Positions 1 to 9,454 of a DNA stretch of 64,000 nucleotides are shown one piece after another. The stretch is from contig NZ_CP023699.1 in the NCBI RefSeq assembly GCF_008704495.1, positions 9,734,001-9,798,000 of the forward strand, read 5' to 3'. Position numbers and translations under genes: made by a program. The notes under the pieces were generated by a model. The model saw only the letters and a list, made by a program, of their open reading frames with translations, had not been told where the DNA came from and made no database searches. The number at the start of each line of letters is the position of its first letter. Position 1 is the first letter of the stretch. Source of the stretch: Streptomyces kanamyceticus. Its GTDB lineage: Bacteria > Actinomycetota > Actinomycetes > Streptomycetales > Streptomycetaceae.

Positions 1-2
1 GC

Positions 3-2162
3 GGCGAGCTGGCGCTGCTCGACGTCCCGGTGCCGGGATGCAAGCCGGACGGTGTGCTGGTCAGGACCGCCTTCTCGCTGATATCCACCGGGACCGAGCT
101 CATGAAGGTCTCCGAGGCGGGCATGTCGATGCTGGGCAAGGCCCGCTCCCGCCCCGACCAGGTGGCCAAGGTCATGCAGAGCGTGGCCACCAACGGGGTG
201 CCCGCCACCTACCGCAAGGTGATGGGCAAGCTCGACTCGTACACGCCGCTCGGCTACTCGCTGTGCGGGGTGGTCGAGCAGGTCGGCGCCGGGATCGACG
301 ACGTGAAGGCCGGCGACCTGGTGGCCTGCGCGGGCAACGAACACGCGCTGCACGCTGAGCTGAACTGGGTGCCGAAGAACCTCTACACCCCGGTGCCCGA
401 CGGCCTCGCGCCCCGCCACGCGGCCTTCGGCACCGTCGGATCGATCGCGATGCAGGGCGTCCGCCAGGGCGAGCCGCAGCTCGGCGAGGTGGCCCTGGTC
501 ATCGGCCTCGGCCTGATCGGACAGCTGGTGGCCCAGCTCCTCACCGCATCGGGCGTACGTGTCGTCGGCGTCGACCCCGACCCGGCGCGCTGCGAACTCG
601 CCGAGCGGCTCGGCGCGGCGGCCTGCGGTGATCCCGCGTCCGCGGCCGTGGCGGCCACCGTCGGGGAACTCACCGGCGGCCACGGCGTGGACCAGGTGTA
701 CCTGGCCGCGGGCGGCGGCAGCAACCAACCCGTCGAGCTGGCCGCCCAGTTGAGCAGGGACCGGGGCCGCGTCGTCGACATCGGCAAGTGCCGCCTCGAC
801 CTGCCGTGGAACGCGTACTACGAGAAGGAGCTCGACGTCCGGTTCTCCCGGTCGTACGGCCCCGGGCGCTACGACCCTTCGTACGAGCTGGAGGGGCGCG
901 ACTACCCGATCGGCTACGTGCGCTGGACCGAGCGCCGCAACCTGGCGTGCTTCCTCGACCTCGTCGCCCGCGGCAACGTCGACGTGGAGCCCCTGATCTC
1001 CCACATCGCCGACTTCGACGACGCCGTCGAGACGTACCAGAGCCTGAAGGACGGCGACCTCAAGGCCGTCGCCGTGCTGTTCCGCTACCCCGAAGCCGCG
1101 GTGGAAGGCGAAGCGGAGGCCCCGTCGGTGGCCGTGCCCGCGGTGCGGCGCGGCGGTGGGGCGGCGGCTGCCCCCGCCCGGACCGTCAGGACGCCGGTGC
1201 GCCTGGCGTTCGTCGGCGCGGGGAACTACGCGACGTCGATGCTGCTGCCGCATCTGACGGGACGCGACGGCGTGTCGTTGTCGACGGTCGTCACCACGAC
1301 GGCGCTGTCCGCGGCCAACGCCAAGCGGAAGTTCGGCTTCGCCGAGGCGACCACCGATCTCGACGCCGTGCTCGGCGACAAGTCCATCGACGCGGTGTTC
1401 GTCGTCACCCGGCACAGCTCGCACGCCGAACTGACCCGAAGGGCGCTCCTCGCGGGCAAGGCCGTGTTCGTGGAGAAGCCGTTGGCGCTCTCCGAGGACG
1501 AGCTCGCACGTGTGCTCGCGGCGGTGGAGGAGTCCGGCAACGACCGGCTCCAGGTGGGGTTCAACCGCCGGTTCTCGCCGCTGTTGCGGGAGGCCAAGAA
1601 GCGGTTCGGCGCCAGGACGGGACCGGCGAGCCTGCGCTACCTGGTCAACGCGGGGCAGCTGCAGCACGGCAGCTGGTACCTCCAACAGGGCACCGAGGGC
1701 TCGCGGTTCGCGGGCGAGGGCGGGCACTTCATCGACACGGCGAGCTGGCTGCTCGGCGCCGACCCGGTCTCGGTGTACGCGGCCGCCACGGCAGGAAACG
1801 AAGACCTGCAGATCGTGCTGCGGTACCCCGACGGGTCCACCGCCACCATCAGTTACGTCACCACCGGCGCGGCCAGTTTCCCCAAGGAGACCCTGGACCT
1901 CGTCGCCGACGGCAAGGTGCTGCGCCTCGACGACTTCGTCCGCGCCTCGGTCCACGGCCCCAAGAAGTGGGTCAGTTCGCGGCTGCCCAAGGCCCGGGAC
2001 AAGGGCCAGGAGGCGGAGCTGGCCTCGTTCGTCAAGGCCGTGCGGACCGGCGGTCCCATGCCGGTGCCGCTGGAGTCGCTGGTCGCCACCACGGCGGCCA
2101 CCCTCGCCGTGCGGGCGGGTCTGGCCGGTGGCGTGCCGGTGACGTTGGCGAGGGCGCTGTGA
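3..2162 (+). CDS. Two-domain oxidoreductase (MDR dehydrogenase fused to Gfo/Idh/MocA), 5' end outside window
   Basis: The frame is open to the window edge, and the residues before the GTG at 30 (reading GELALLDVPVPG) continue a family-typical sequence, so the true start lies upstream. The first half is a medium-chain dehydrogenase with the family's LISTGTE segment and a Rossmann motif (GLGLIGQL, near residue 170). An Ala/Pro-rich linker follows, then a Gfo/Idh/MocA NAD-binding domain (VGAGNYATSM) with the EKPLAL motif. Fused proteins of this type are characteristic of polysaccharide loci, where they are thought to oxidise or epimerise a sugar or sugar nucleotide; the substrate is not known. 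It ends 2 bases before the heparinase-like gene, so the two are likely co-translated. Confidence 0.85.
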   Translation, partial: GELALLDVPVPGCKPDGVLVRTAFSLISTGTELMKVSEAGMSMLGKARSRPDQVAKVMQSVATNGVPATYRKVMGKLDSYTPLGYSLCGVVEQVGAGIDDVKAGDLVACAGNEHALHAELNWVPKNLYTPVPDGLAPRHAAFGTVGSIAMQGVRQGEPQLGEVALVIGLGLIGQLVAQLLTASGVRVVGVDPDPARCELAERLGAAACGDPASAAVAATVGELTGGHGVDQVYLAAGGGSNQPVELAAQLSRDRGRVVDIGKCRLDLPWNAYYEKELDVRFSRSYGPGRYDPSYELEGRDYPIGYVRWTERRNLACFLDLVARGNVDVEPLISHIADFDDAVETYQSLKDGDLKAVAVLFRYPEAAVEGEAEAPSVAVPAVRRGGGAAAAPARTVRTPVRLAFVGAGNYATSMLLPHLTGRDGVSLSTVVTTTALSAANAKRKFGFAEATTDLDAVLGDKSIDAVFVVTRHSSHAELTRRALLAGKAVFVEKPLALSEDELARVLAAVEESGNDRLQVGFNRRFSPLLREAKKRFGARTGPASLRYLVNAGQLQHGSWYLQQGTEGSRFAGEGGHFIDTASWLLGADPVSVYAAATAGNEDLQIVLRYPDGSTATISYVTTGAASFPKETLDLVADGKVLRLDDFVRASVHGPKKWVSSRLPKARDKGQEAELASFVKAVRTGGPMPVPLESLVATTAATLAVRAGLAGGVPVTLARAL

Positions 2163-2164
2163 CC

Positions 2165-4126
2165 ATGAGCGCGGGCTGGTACGTGCGGCGGCTCTCTCGG
2201 ATGGGGCCGCGGGAGGTCGGCGGCCGGGCGGGCGACGCGGTGCGCAGGAGGCTGTGGCGGTCGGTGCGGCCGGACTGCCCCGGCGTGAGCGGCGCCCGGT
2301 TCACCGCCGTACTGCCCGCGGGGACGCTCGCCGCGGTGCCGCCGGACGCAGCGAAGCGCCTCGTCGCCGAGGCGGACCGGCTGATGGCCGGGCACGGCGA
2401 GTTCTTCGGGGTGGTCCGCGACGACCTGGCCGATCCCGACTGGTGGTACGACCCGAAGACCGGCCGCAGGGCTCCCTGGGGCTACGCCTTCGACGTGCCC
2501 TACCGGAACGAGGACGTGGTCGGGGACATCAAGCAGATCTGGGAGCCCTCCCGGCACCAGTACCTCACCGTCCTCGCCGCCGCCTACGCGCTCACCGGCC
2601 AGGAGCGGTACGCCGAGCGCGTGGCCGAGCTCCTGAGGCGGTGGTGGGCGGCCAACGCGCCGCTGCGCGGGGTGCACTGGATCAGCGGCATCGAGCTGGG
2701 CATCCGGCTCTTGTCCTGGGTGTGGATCCGCAGGCTGCTCGACGGCTGGCAGGGCGCGGCCGCCCTGTTCGAGGACAACCCGGTGGCGCTGAACCAGATC
2801 TGGCACCACCAGCGCTGGCTCGCCGCCTTTCCCAGCCGGGGTTCTTCGGCGAACAACCACGTCATCGCGGAGGCCGCCGGACAGTTCGCCGCGGCCTGCG
2901 CGTTCGACTGGTTCCCGGCCTCGGCGCGCTGGCGCAAGGACGCGCTGCGCTCTCTTGAGCGGCATCTGCGGAGCAACACCTTCCACTCGGGCCTCAACCG
3001 CGAACTGGCCACCGAATACCACGGACTCGTCCTCGAACTCGGCCTGGCCGCGGTGGCCGAGGCGGATGCCGCGCGCGTGCCCGTCCCCGCGACGGTCCGC
3101 ATCGTTCTGCTGCGGATGACCGACGCGCTCGCGGCCGTGGTGGACAGCCGGTTGCGGCCGCCCCGTCAGGGAGACGCCGACGACGGCCACGGTCTGATCG
3201 TGGACGGCGACGGCACCGACCGCTGGGCCTCGCTCCTGGCCACCGGCGACGCCGTGTTCGGCCGACTCGCCTGGTGGCCGGAGGTGACCGGCACCGATGT
3301 GCGCACCCCGCTCCTCGCCGCGCTCATCAGGCCGTACGCGAAGACCGAGGGCGTACCGGCCGTGTCCCGCCCGGGGAAGCGACCGGACCGGTTCCCGGAT
3401 GCGGGCATGACCGTCCTGCGCGGCCCCGAGGGGATCTGGTGCCGCTGCGACGGCGGGCCGCACGGCTTCCTCTCCATCGCCGCGCACGCCCACGCGGACG
3501 CGCTGTCCGTGGAGGTCAGGCACGACGGGGTCGACGTGCTCGCAGACCCCGGGACGTTCTGCTACCACGGGCAGCCCGAGTGGCGGCAGTACTTCCGCTC
3601 GACCCTCGGCCACAACACCCTGGAACTGGACGGCAAGGACCAGTCCGTCTCCGGCGGCCCCTTCCTGTGGACCAGGCAGGCCCGCAGCCGCGTCCTGGCC
3701 GTGGACACGCCCGACGCCTCCGCGGGGGGAACGGCCCGATGGTCCGCCGAGCACGACGGCTACCAGCCGTCCGTGCACCGGCGCAGTGTGGAACTGTCCG
3801 CAGCGACACGGGAGTTGAGAGTGACCGACGAGGTGCGCGGCCCGCGCGGGGCGGTGCGCCTGGCGTTCCACCTCGGCCCGGCGATCACCGCGGACCTGAC
3901 GGGCCACCGGGCCGAGCTCACCTGGACCCGGGACGGCGAGGACCGCTCCGCCGTGCTCGACCTGCCGGGGCAGCTGTCCTGGCAGGCCCATCGCGGCGAG
4001 ACGGAGCCGCCGCTCGGCTGGTACTCCGCCGGATTCGGGCGCAAGGAACCCACCACGACGCTGGTCGGCACGGGCTTCGCCGACGGCGCGCAGGGGTTCA
4101 CCACCGCACTCAGGTTCTGGGGCTAG
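2165..4126 (+). CDS. Heparinase II/III-family protein (alginate-lyase-like)
   Basis: A 653-residue protein with the N-terminal helical domain of heparinase II/III-like proteins (opening YVRRLSRMGPREVGGR, central HWISGIELGIRLLSW) and a C-terminal beta domain (ADALSVEVRHDG, TLGHNTLELDGKDQS). Members cleave uronic-acid-containing polysaccharides by beta-elimination or act as polymer-trimming enzymes in capsule loci. No clear signal peptide is seen, so it may act at the inner face of the membrane or be exported in another way. The ATG lies 2 bases after the previous stop. It forms the common trio oxidoreductase, heparinase, beta-helix lipoprotein. The exact substrate cannot be told from sequence. 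Confidence 0.85.
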   Translation: MSAGWYVRRLSRMGPREVGGRAGDAVRRRLWRSVRPDCPGVSGARFTAVLPAGTLAAVPPDAAKRLVAEADRLMAGHGEFFGVVRDDLADPDWWYDPKTGRRAPWGYAFDVPYRNEDVVGDIKQIWEPSRHQYLTVLAAAYALTGQERYAERVAELLRRWWAANAPLRGVHWISGIELGIRLLSWVWIRRLLDGWQGAAALFEDNPVALNQIWHHQRWLAAFPSRGSSANNHVIAEAAGQFAAACAFDWFPASARWRKDALRSLERHLRSNTFHSGLNRELATEYHGLVLELGLAAVAEADAARVPVPATVRIVLLRMTDALAAVVDSRLRPPRQGDADDGHGLIVDGDGTDRWASLLATGDAVFGRLAWWPEVTGTDVRTPLLAALIRPYAKTEGVPAVSRPGKRPDRFPDAGMTVLRGPEGIWCRCDGGPHGFLSIAAHAHADALSVEVRHDGVDVLADPGTFCYHGQPEWRQYFRSTLGHNTLELDGKDQSVSGGPFLWTRQARSRVLAVDTPDASAGGTARWSAEHDGYQPSVHRRSVELSAATRELRVTDEVRGPRGAVRLAFHLGPAITADLTGHRAELTWTRDGEDRSAVLDLPGQLSWQAHRGETEPPLGWYSAGFGRKEPTTTLVGTGFADGAQGFTTALRFWG

Positions 4127-4133
4127 GGGGCGC

Positions 4134-5669
4134 GTGGTGATCAAGTGGCGGAAGTGGACGCTGCCGGTGGCGGCGCAGGCGATCGTCCTGCTGGCGGCGA
4201 CCGGCTGCGTGAGCACGTCGGACTCCCCGGCGGCGGAGTCGAAGGGCCAGTCGTCCACGTCCGCGGCCCGGTCCGTGGCGCGGGTGTGCGCCAAGCCCGC
4301 CGACGGTCCCGCGAAGGCGCCGAAGGGGGCGGTGACGGTCGACCCCGCGGTCGTCGGTGACCTGGTGGCGAAGACCAAGAGCAGCCCCCCGAACACCACG
4401 TTCTGGCTGAAGGCGGGCAAGCACAGGCTCGATTCCAACCGCTACTCCCAGGTCATCCCCAAGAAGGGGAACCGCTACCTCGGCGCGCCGGGCGCGGTGC
4501 TCGACGGCGGGAAGAAGAACCAGTACGCGTTCGGCGGCACCGCCCAAGACGTCACCATCGGCTATCTGACGGTGCAACGCTTCGTGGCGCCGCCGGACGA
4601 GGGCGTGGTCAACCACGACTCGGCCGACGGCTGGGTGATCGAGCACTCGACGATCCAGCACAACTCCGGTGCCGGAATGATGGCCGGCGCCCGCCAGCAG
4701 GTCCGCGCCAACTGCCTGCGCGAGAACGGCCAGTACGGCATGAACGCGTACAAGGACAAGGGCCGCATCAGCGGCCTGGTGGTCGAGGGCAACGAGATCG
4801 TGGGCAACAACACCGGCGACTGGGAGCGGAAGCGCAAGGGCTGCGGCTGCACCGGAGGCATCAAGTTCTGGGCCGTCAACGGCGCCGACGTGCGCGGCAA
4901 CTGGGTGCACGACAACCGAGGCACCGGATTGTGGGCGGACACCAACAACAACGACTTCCGCATCGAGGGCAACGTACTCGAGGCCAACGACGGTGCCGCG
5001 CTGATCTACGAGACCAGCTACAACGCGGTCATCAGGAAGAACACGATCCGGCGGAACAACTGGGTCGAGGGCCGCAGGGCGGCGGAGCGCGGCGACAACT
5101 TCCCCTTCGCGACCGTCTACGTCTCCGAATCCGGCGGCGAACCACGGGTCAAGGCCCGCACGGACAAGATCGAGATCTACCAGAACGTACTGGAGGACAA
5201 CTGGTCGGGGATCACCCTGTGGGAGAACGCCGACCGGTTCTGCAACAGCCCGGCCAACACCTCCTCGGGCGACTGCACGTTGCTGGTGCGGGACGTCGAC
5301 CGCTGCGCGAAGCCCGCGATCGCCAAGGCACCGCTCTACGCCGACTGCCGGTGGAAGACCCAGCGGGTGGACATCCACGACAACCGCTTCACCCTCGACA
5401 AGTCCGTCGTCGAGTGCACGGCGAACTGCGACCGCATGGCGCTCCTCGCTAACTACGGCACCTATCCGGACTGGTCGCCCTACCAGGGCGAGCGGGTGGC
5501 CGAGGCGATCACCCAGAAGCAGCACAACCGCTGGCACGACAACACCTACGTCGGGCCGTGGAAGTTCGTCGCCCACGACCCGAGCCGGGTGCTCGACTCC
5601 GGGCAGTGGCAGGGCGCGCCGTACGAGCAGGACAAGGGCAGCACCTTCCGCGTACGGGGCGGTGGTTGA
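4134..5669 (+). CDS. Lipoprotein with right-handed parallel beta-helix
   Basis: A 511-residue exported protein. A basic start (MVIKWRKW), a hydrophobic stretch and the lipobox LAATGC predict lipidation at Cys23 or so. The rest shows repeated Asn-rich turns of a parallel beta-helix (IEHSTIQHNSG, VVEGNEIVGNN, IEGNVLEAN, AVIRKNTIRRNN), as in pectate-lyase-like and polysaccharide-epimerase folds. It probably binds, cleaves or epimerises the exported polymer at the outer membrane face. The GTG at 4134 is followed by a second GTG and lies 7 bases after the heparinase stop. Catalytic specificity is unknown. Confidence 0.85.
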   Translation: MVIKWRKWTLPVAAQAIVLLAATGCVSTSDSPAAESKGQSSTSAARSVARVCAKPADGPAKAPKGAVTVDPAVVGDLVAKTKSSPPNTTFWLKAGKHRLDSNRYSQVIPKKGNRYLGAPGAVLDGGKKNQYAFGGTAQDVTIGYLTVQRFVAPPDEGVVNHDSADGWVIEHSTIQHNSGAGMMAGARQQVRANCLRENGQYGMNAYKDKGRISGLVVEGNEIVGNNTGDWERKRKGCGCTGGIKFWAVNGADVRGNWVHDNRGTGLWADTNNNDFRIEGNVLEANDGAALIYETSYNAVIRKNTIRRNNWVEGRRAAERGDNFPFATVYVSESGGEPRVKARTDKIEIYQNVLEDNWSGITLWENADRFCNSPANTSSGDCTLLVRDVDRCAKPAIAKAPLYADCRWKTQRVDIHDNRFTLDKSVVECTANCDRMALLANYGTYPDWSPYQGERVAEAITQKQHNRWHDNTYVGPWKFVAHDPSRVLDSGQWQGAPYEQDKGSTFRVRGGG

Positions 5670-5670
5670 G

Positions 5671-6903
5671 ATGCGCACGGACCACACGTCGAAGATGGTC
5701 GGGACGGCCTGGGGGCTGCTGATCCTCAACACGCTCGGCTCCGCGGGGGCGAAGACCATCGTCCCGCTGCCCCGCTCGCTCATCCAGATGGTCACCATGG
5801 GCGCGCTGGTCGCCGCGTTCGCGCTGGCGCTCGCCGCCAATCTCCGGCTGCGCTTCCGCGCCAGTTCCTACGTGTTCCTGCTCACCCTGCTCCTTGTGCC
5901 GAGCGTGATCTCCAGCGCGCACCTGGAGTCCGGGTTCGGCGCGCTGTTCCGCTGCGCGAGGCTGGCGCTCTTCGTCGCCACGCTGTGGCTGCTCAGCCGC
6001 TGGTGGGACGGCAGCTTCACGTTCGTCAGACATCACATCCGGGTGTACTTCGTGGTGCTCGGGTCGGTGGCCGCGGGACTGGTCATGTCACCTGGCGCGG
6101 CCATGCCCGAGCTCTACGGCGGACGCCTCGTCGGCGCGTTGTGGCCGCTCACCCCGCCGCAGATCGGGCAGTACGCCGCAGTGATCATCGGGCTCACCGT
6201 GCTGCTCCTGCTCGGCCGCAGGACCGACCGGGCCAGCGCGGCGTTCGTCATCGTGCCCTCGCTCGTCCTGCTCGCGCTGACCCATACCCGCACGGCCACC
6301 CTCGGGCTCGTCGTCGGCCTCGTACTGGCGATCGGCTCGCTCGTGCTGACCAGCTCCGCCGCCCGCCGGTTCTTCACCTGGACGGTAGTGCTCGCCACGG
6401 TGGCCGCGGTGGCGCTCGGCTCCCTGCTCCAGGCGTGGTTCCTGCGCGGCCAGACCAAGGAGAACTTCTCCAGCCTCACCGGCCGGGCCAAGGTCTGGGA
6501 CGCCCTGCTGGCAGCCCCCAGGACCACCTCGGAGCAGCTGTTCGGCGTGGGCCTCGGCGACAAGTCCTTCGGCGGGCTGCCCATCGACAACAGCTGGCTG
6601 GCCGTCTACAACGAACAGGGCCTGATCGGCGTCGTCCTGGTGGGGACGACCATCGTCGTGCTCGGCGGCGTCGCGCTGCTGCGGCCGCCGTCGCTCCAGC
6701 GGGCCTGCGCGATCTTCCTCATCAGCTACTGCGCGATCGCGTCGTACACCGAGGCCGGGCTCGGCGACGCCTCGCCGTACCTGCTGCATCTGGCCCTGGC
6801 CGCCGCGCTCCTCGCGGCACCCGCCGAGGCCGCGAACCTCGCGCCGCCCGACGTTCCCCGACGACGCGTCCCACGGTGGGCCCGACGAGCGGAGGTGAGC
6901 TGA
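5671..6903 (+). CDS. O-antigen ligase/polymerase-like membrane protein
   Basis: A roughly 410-residue polytopic membrane protein with about ten hydrophobic segments and a larger extracytoplasmic loop containing TGRAKVWDALLAA and FGVGLGDKS, the pattern of Wzy polymerase and WaaL ligase families. Its likely job is to polymerise or transfer the lipid-linked repeat unit outside the membrane. I chose ATG 5671, one base after the previous stop; a GTG at 5662, overlapping that stop, is also possible. It lies between the beta-helix lipoprotein and a glycosyltransferase. Whether it acts as polymerase or ligase cannot be decided from sequence. Confidence 0.8.
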   Translation: MRTDHTSKMVGTAWGLLILNTLGSAGAKTIVPLPRSLIQMVTMGALVAAFALALAANLRLRFRASSYVFLLTLLLVPSVISSAHLESGFGALFRCARLALFVATLWLLSRWWDGSFTFVRHHIRVYFVVLGSVAAGLVMSPGAAMPELYGGRLVGALWPLTPPQIGQYAAVIIGLTVLLLLGRRTDRASAAFVIVPSLVLLALTHTRTATLGLVVGLVLAIGSLVLTSSAARRFFTWTVVLATVAAVALGSLLQAWFLRGQTKENFSSLTGRAKVWDALLAAPRTTSEQLFGVGLGDKSFGGLPIDNSWLAVYNEQGLIGVVLVGTTIVVLGGVALLRPPSLQRACAIFLISYCAIASYTEAGLGDASPYLLHLALAAALLAAPAEAANLAPPDVPRRRVPRWARRAEVS

Positions 6904-6905
6904 AC

Positions 6906-8183
6906 ATGCACGTTCTCGTGGCGCACAACCGCTACGGCTCCGCGCAGCCCAGCGGCGAGAACAAGGTCGTCGACCAGGAGGTGGCACTGCTGCGCGCGGC
7001 AGGACACCGGGTCGACGTGTTCGAGCGGCGCAGCGACACCATCGCCGACCGGTCCCTGCTCGGCAAGGTCGCGGTGCCGCTCCTCGTGCCGTGGAATCCG
7101 TCGGTCCGCAAGGAGCTCGCCGCTCGACTGCGCACCGAGCGCCCGGACGTGGTGCACGTCCACAACGTCTTCCCGCTGCTTTCGCCCGCGGTCATCGCCG
7201 CCTGCGCCGACGCGGGCGTGCCCGCCGTCGCCACGCTGCACAACTACACCCAGATCTGCCCGCCCGGCACGCTGCAGCGGGACGGACGGCCGTGCACCGA
7301 GTGCGTCGGTTCCACGGTGCCGCTGCCCGCCGTGCGGCACGGCTGCTACCGCGACTCTCGCCTCGCGACGGTCCCGCTCGCGGTCAGCCTGTCGGTCAAC
7401 CGGCGGCGGTGGTGGTCCGGCGTGGAGCGGTTCTTCTGCATCTCCGCGGCGCAGCGCGACGTCCTGGTACGAGCCGGGATGCCCGCGGAGCGTCTTGCGG
7501 TGAAGCACAACTTCGTACCGGACCCGGCCGATCGCCGGACGGGCGACGGCGAGCACCTGCTCTATCTCGGGCGGCTCGCGGAGGCCAAGGGCCTGCGGCT
7601 ACTCATGGCCGCGTGGGACGAGCTCGCGGCGAGCGGCGGGGTGGGCGTGCCGCTCGTCATCGCCGGTACCGGGCCACTGGAGCAAGAGGTGACCGACTGG
7701 GCGGCGGGCCGGGACGATGTGCGCTACGTCGGCCTGTACGACACGGTCCGGTGCCAGGAGGCCATCGCGCGGTCGGTCGCCGTGCTGGCTCCCTCGACCT
7801 GGCTGGAGGCGTTCGGCCTGGTCGTCGTGGAGGCGATGGCGGCCGGGGTGCCGGTCGTCGCCGCAGGGCACGGCGCCTTCGTCGAACTCGTCGACGACGG
7901 GGTGACCGGGCTGCTGCACCGGCCGGGCGAGTCCGGCTCGCTCGCGTCCTGCATGCGCCGGATCGCGGCCGAGCGGGGCCGCAACCGGGAGATGGGCCGG
8001 GCGGCCAGGCGGCGGTACGAGCAGGGCTTCAGCCCGGCCGTCGGCCTGGAGCGCCTGGTGGAGGGGTACCGGTCCGCGATCGCGGACCGGTTGGGCGGCG
8101 GGGAAAGCCCGCCGCCGGCAAGGAACGGAAACGCTGGCTCGCGGTGGGGGACCCGCGCGAGCAGGGATGGGGGCAGTAAATGA
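6906..8183 (+). CDS. Glycosyltransferase family 4 (GT-B)
   Basis: A 425-residue GT-B glycosyltransferase. The N-terminal half begins MHVLVAHNRYGSAQPSGENK, and the acceptor domain has VHVHNVFPLLSP. The C-terminal half carries LLYLGRLAEAKGL and the nucleotide-sugar-binding E-x7-E region (STWLEAFGLVVVEAMAAGVPVV). It is cytoplasmic and adds a sugar to the lipid-linked repeat. The ATG is 2 bases after the previous stop and the end overlaps the next ATG by 4 bases. A longer open frame upstream of this ATG runs antiparallel in reading sense to the membrane gene and is not coding. Donor and acceptor are unknown. Confidence 0.9.
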   Translation: MHVLVAHNRYGSAQPSGENKVVDQEVALLRAAGHRVDVFERRSDTIADRSLLGKVAVPLLVPWNPSVRKELAARLRTERPDVVHVHNVFPLLSPAVIAACADAGVPAVATLHNYTQICPPGTLQRDGRPCTECVGSTVPLPAVRHGCYRDSRLATVPLAVSLSVNRRRWWSGVERFFCISAAQRDVLVRAGMPAERLAVKHNFVPDPADRRTGDGEHLLYLGRLAEAKGLRLLMAAWDELAASGGVGVPLVIAGTGPLEQEVTDWAAGRDDVRYVGLYDTVRCQEAIARSVAVLAPSTWLEAFGLVVVEAMAAGVPVVAAGHGAFVELVDDGVTGLLHRPGESGSLASCMRRIAAERGRNREMGRAARRRYEQGFSPAVGLERLVEGYRSAIADRLGGGESPPPARNGNAGSRWGTRASRDGGSK

Positions 8184-9454
8184 CACGATGCCGACTCTGC
8201 GGCTCGGCGGCGCTCGCGAGCGTCGTCGATCTGGGGGCGACCCCGCCGTGCGAGAGCTTTCTCGCCGCGGACCAACTGGACAAGCCGGAACCCGCGTACC
8301 CGCTGCATCTGCAGGTCTGCACCGACTGCTGGCTCGCGCAGATCCCGCCGCTGATCACGCCCGAGGAGACGTTCAGCGAGTACGCGTACTTCTCCTCCTT
8401 CTCGACCTCCTGGGTGGAGCACGCGCGCACGTTCGTCGCGGACGCGGTGGAGCGGGTGGGGCTCGGCTCCGAAGGCTCCGGCGACACCGAAGGCTCCGAC
8501 GCCTTCGTGGTCGAGGTCGCGAGCAACGACGGATACCTGCTGAAGCACGTGGTGAACCGGGGGATCCGCTGCCTCGGCATCGAGCCCTCGGTGAACGTCG
8601 GCGCCGCGGCCCGGGAGGCCGGTGTGCCCACCGTCACCGAGTTCCTGAGCCCGGACACCGGCGCGGCCGTCCGCGCCGAGCACGGCCCGGCGAACCTGGT
8701 CGTGGCCAACAACGTGTACGCGCACATCCCCGACGTCGTCGGATTCACCCAGGGCCTGCGCGCCCTGGTCGCCGACGACGGCTGGGTCTCCATCGAGGTG
8801 CAGCACCTGCTGACCCTGATCGAGGAGAACCAGTACGACACGATCTACCACGAGCACTTCCAGTACTACACGGTCGCGTCCGCGATCCGGGCCCTCGCGA
8901 GCGGCGGCCTCGCGCTCGTGGACGTCGAGTTGCTGCCCACGCACGGCGGCTCCATCCGGCTGTGGGCCCGGCCCGCCGAGGTCGCCGGAGAGCCTTCGCA
9001 GCGGGTGTCCGACGTACTGGCCCGGGAGAAGGCCGCCGGGCTGCAGGAGCTGTCCGGATACACCGAGTTCTCCGCCCGCGTCGCCAAGGTGCGCAGGGAC
9101 CTCCTCAAGTTCCTCATCACCGCGGCCGAGCGCGGCGAGACGGTCGTCGGCTACGGCGCCCCCGGCAAGGGCAACACCCTGCTCAACCACTGCGGCATCC
9201 GGCCCGACCTGCTCGCGTACACGGTCGACCGCAACCCCTACAAGCACGGCCGGTTCACCCCGGGCACCCGCATCCCGATCCTGCCGCCCGAGCGGATCGC
9301 CGCCGACAAGCCGGACTACGTCCTGGTCCTGCCGTGGAACCTGCGGGCCGAACTGGTCGAGCAGCTGTCCTTCGTGCACGACTGGGGCGGCCGCCTCGTC
9401 TTCCCCATCCCGGAACTGAGCGTCGTCGAGGTCGCGAAAGAGGTCACAGCATGA
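8180..9454 (+). CDS. NDP-hexose C-methyltransferase (TylC3/NovU type)
   Basis: A 424-residue class I SAM methyltransferase with the three-part layout of sugar C-methyltransferases. It has an N-terminal zinc-binding region (CRLCG and CTDC), a central Rossmann domain (VVEVASNDGYLLK) with the active-site YHEHFQYY, and a C-terminal domain with GYGAPGKGNTLL. Relatives methylate C3 of NDP-4-keto-6-deoxy sugars using S-adenosylmethionine. Here it probably makes a branched sugar for the polymer, which implies a 4-keto intermediate. ATGA overlaps join it to both neighbours. Confidence 0.9.
   Translation: MTRCRLCGSAALASVVDLGATPPCESFLAADQLDKPEPAYPLHLQVCTDCWLAQIPPLITPEETFSEYAYFSSFSTSWVEHARTFVADAVERVGLGSEGSGDTEGSDAFVVEVASNDGYLLKHVVNRGIRCLGIEPSVNVGAAAREAGVPTVTEFLSPDTGAAVRAEHGPANLVVANNVYAHIPDVVGFTQGLRALVADDGWVSIEVQHLLTLIEENQYDTIYHEHFQYYTVASAIRALASGGLALVDVELLPTHGGSIRLWARPAEVAGEPSQRVSDVLAREKAAGLQELSGYTEFSARVAKVRRDLLKFLITAAERGETVVGYGAPGKGNTLLNHCGIRPDLLAYTVDRNPYKHGRFTPGTRIPILPPERIAADKPDYVLVLPWNLRAELVEQLSFVHDWGGRLVFPIPELSVVEVAKEVTA

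Noticed and set aside
1853..4438. 861-codon open frame on the minus strand, and a similarly long plus frame from 788
   Set aside because: Both lie across well-supported oxidoreductase and heparinase genes, have Arg/Pro/Gly-rich sequence and no domains. They are shadows of the high-GC codon pattern.
5985..6905. Upstream extension of the glycosyltransferase frame, giving 732 residues
   Set aside because: The extension is antiphase to a real membrane protein and is Arg-rich. ATG 6906 begins family-typical sequence.
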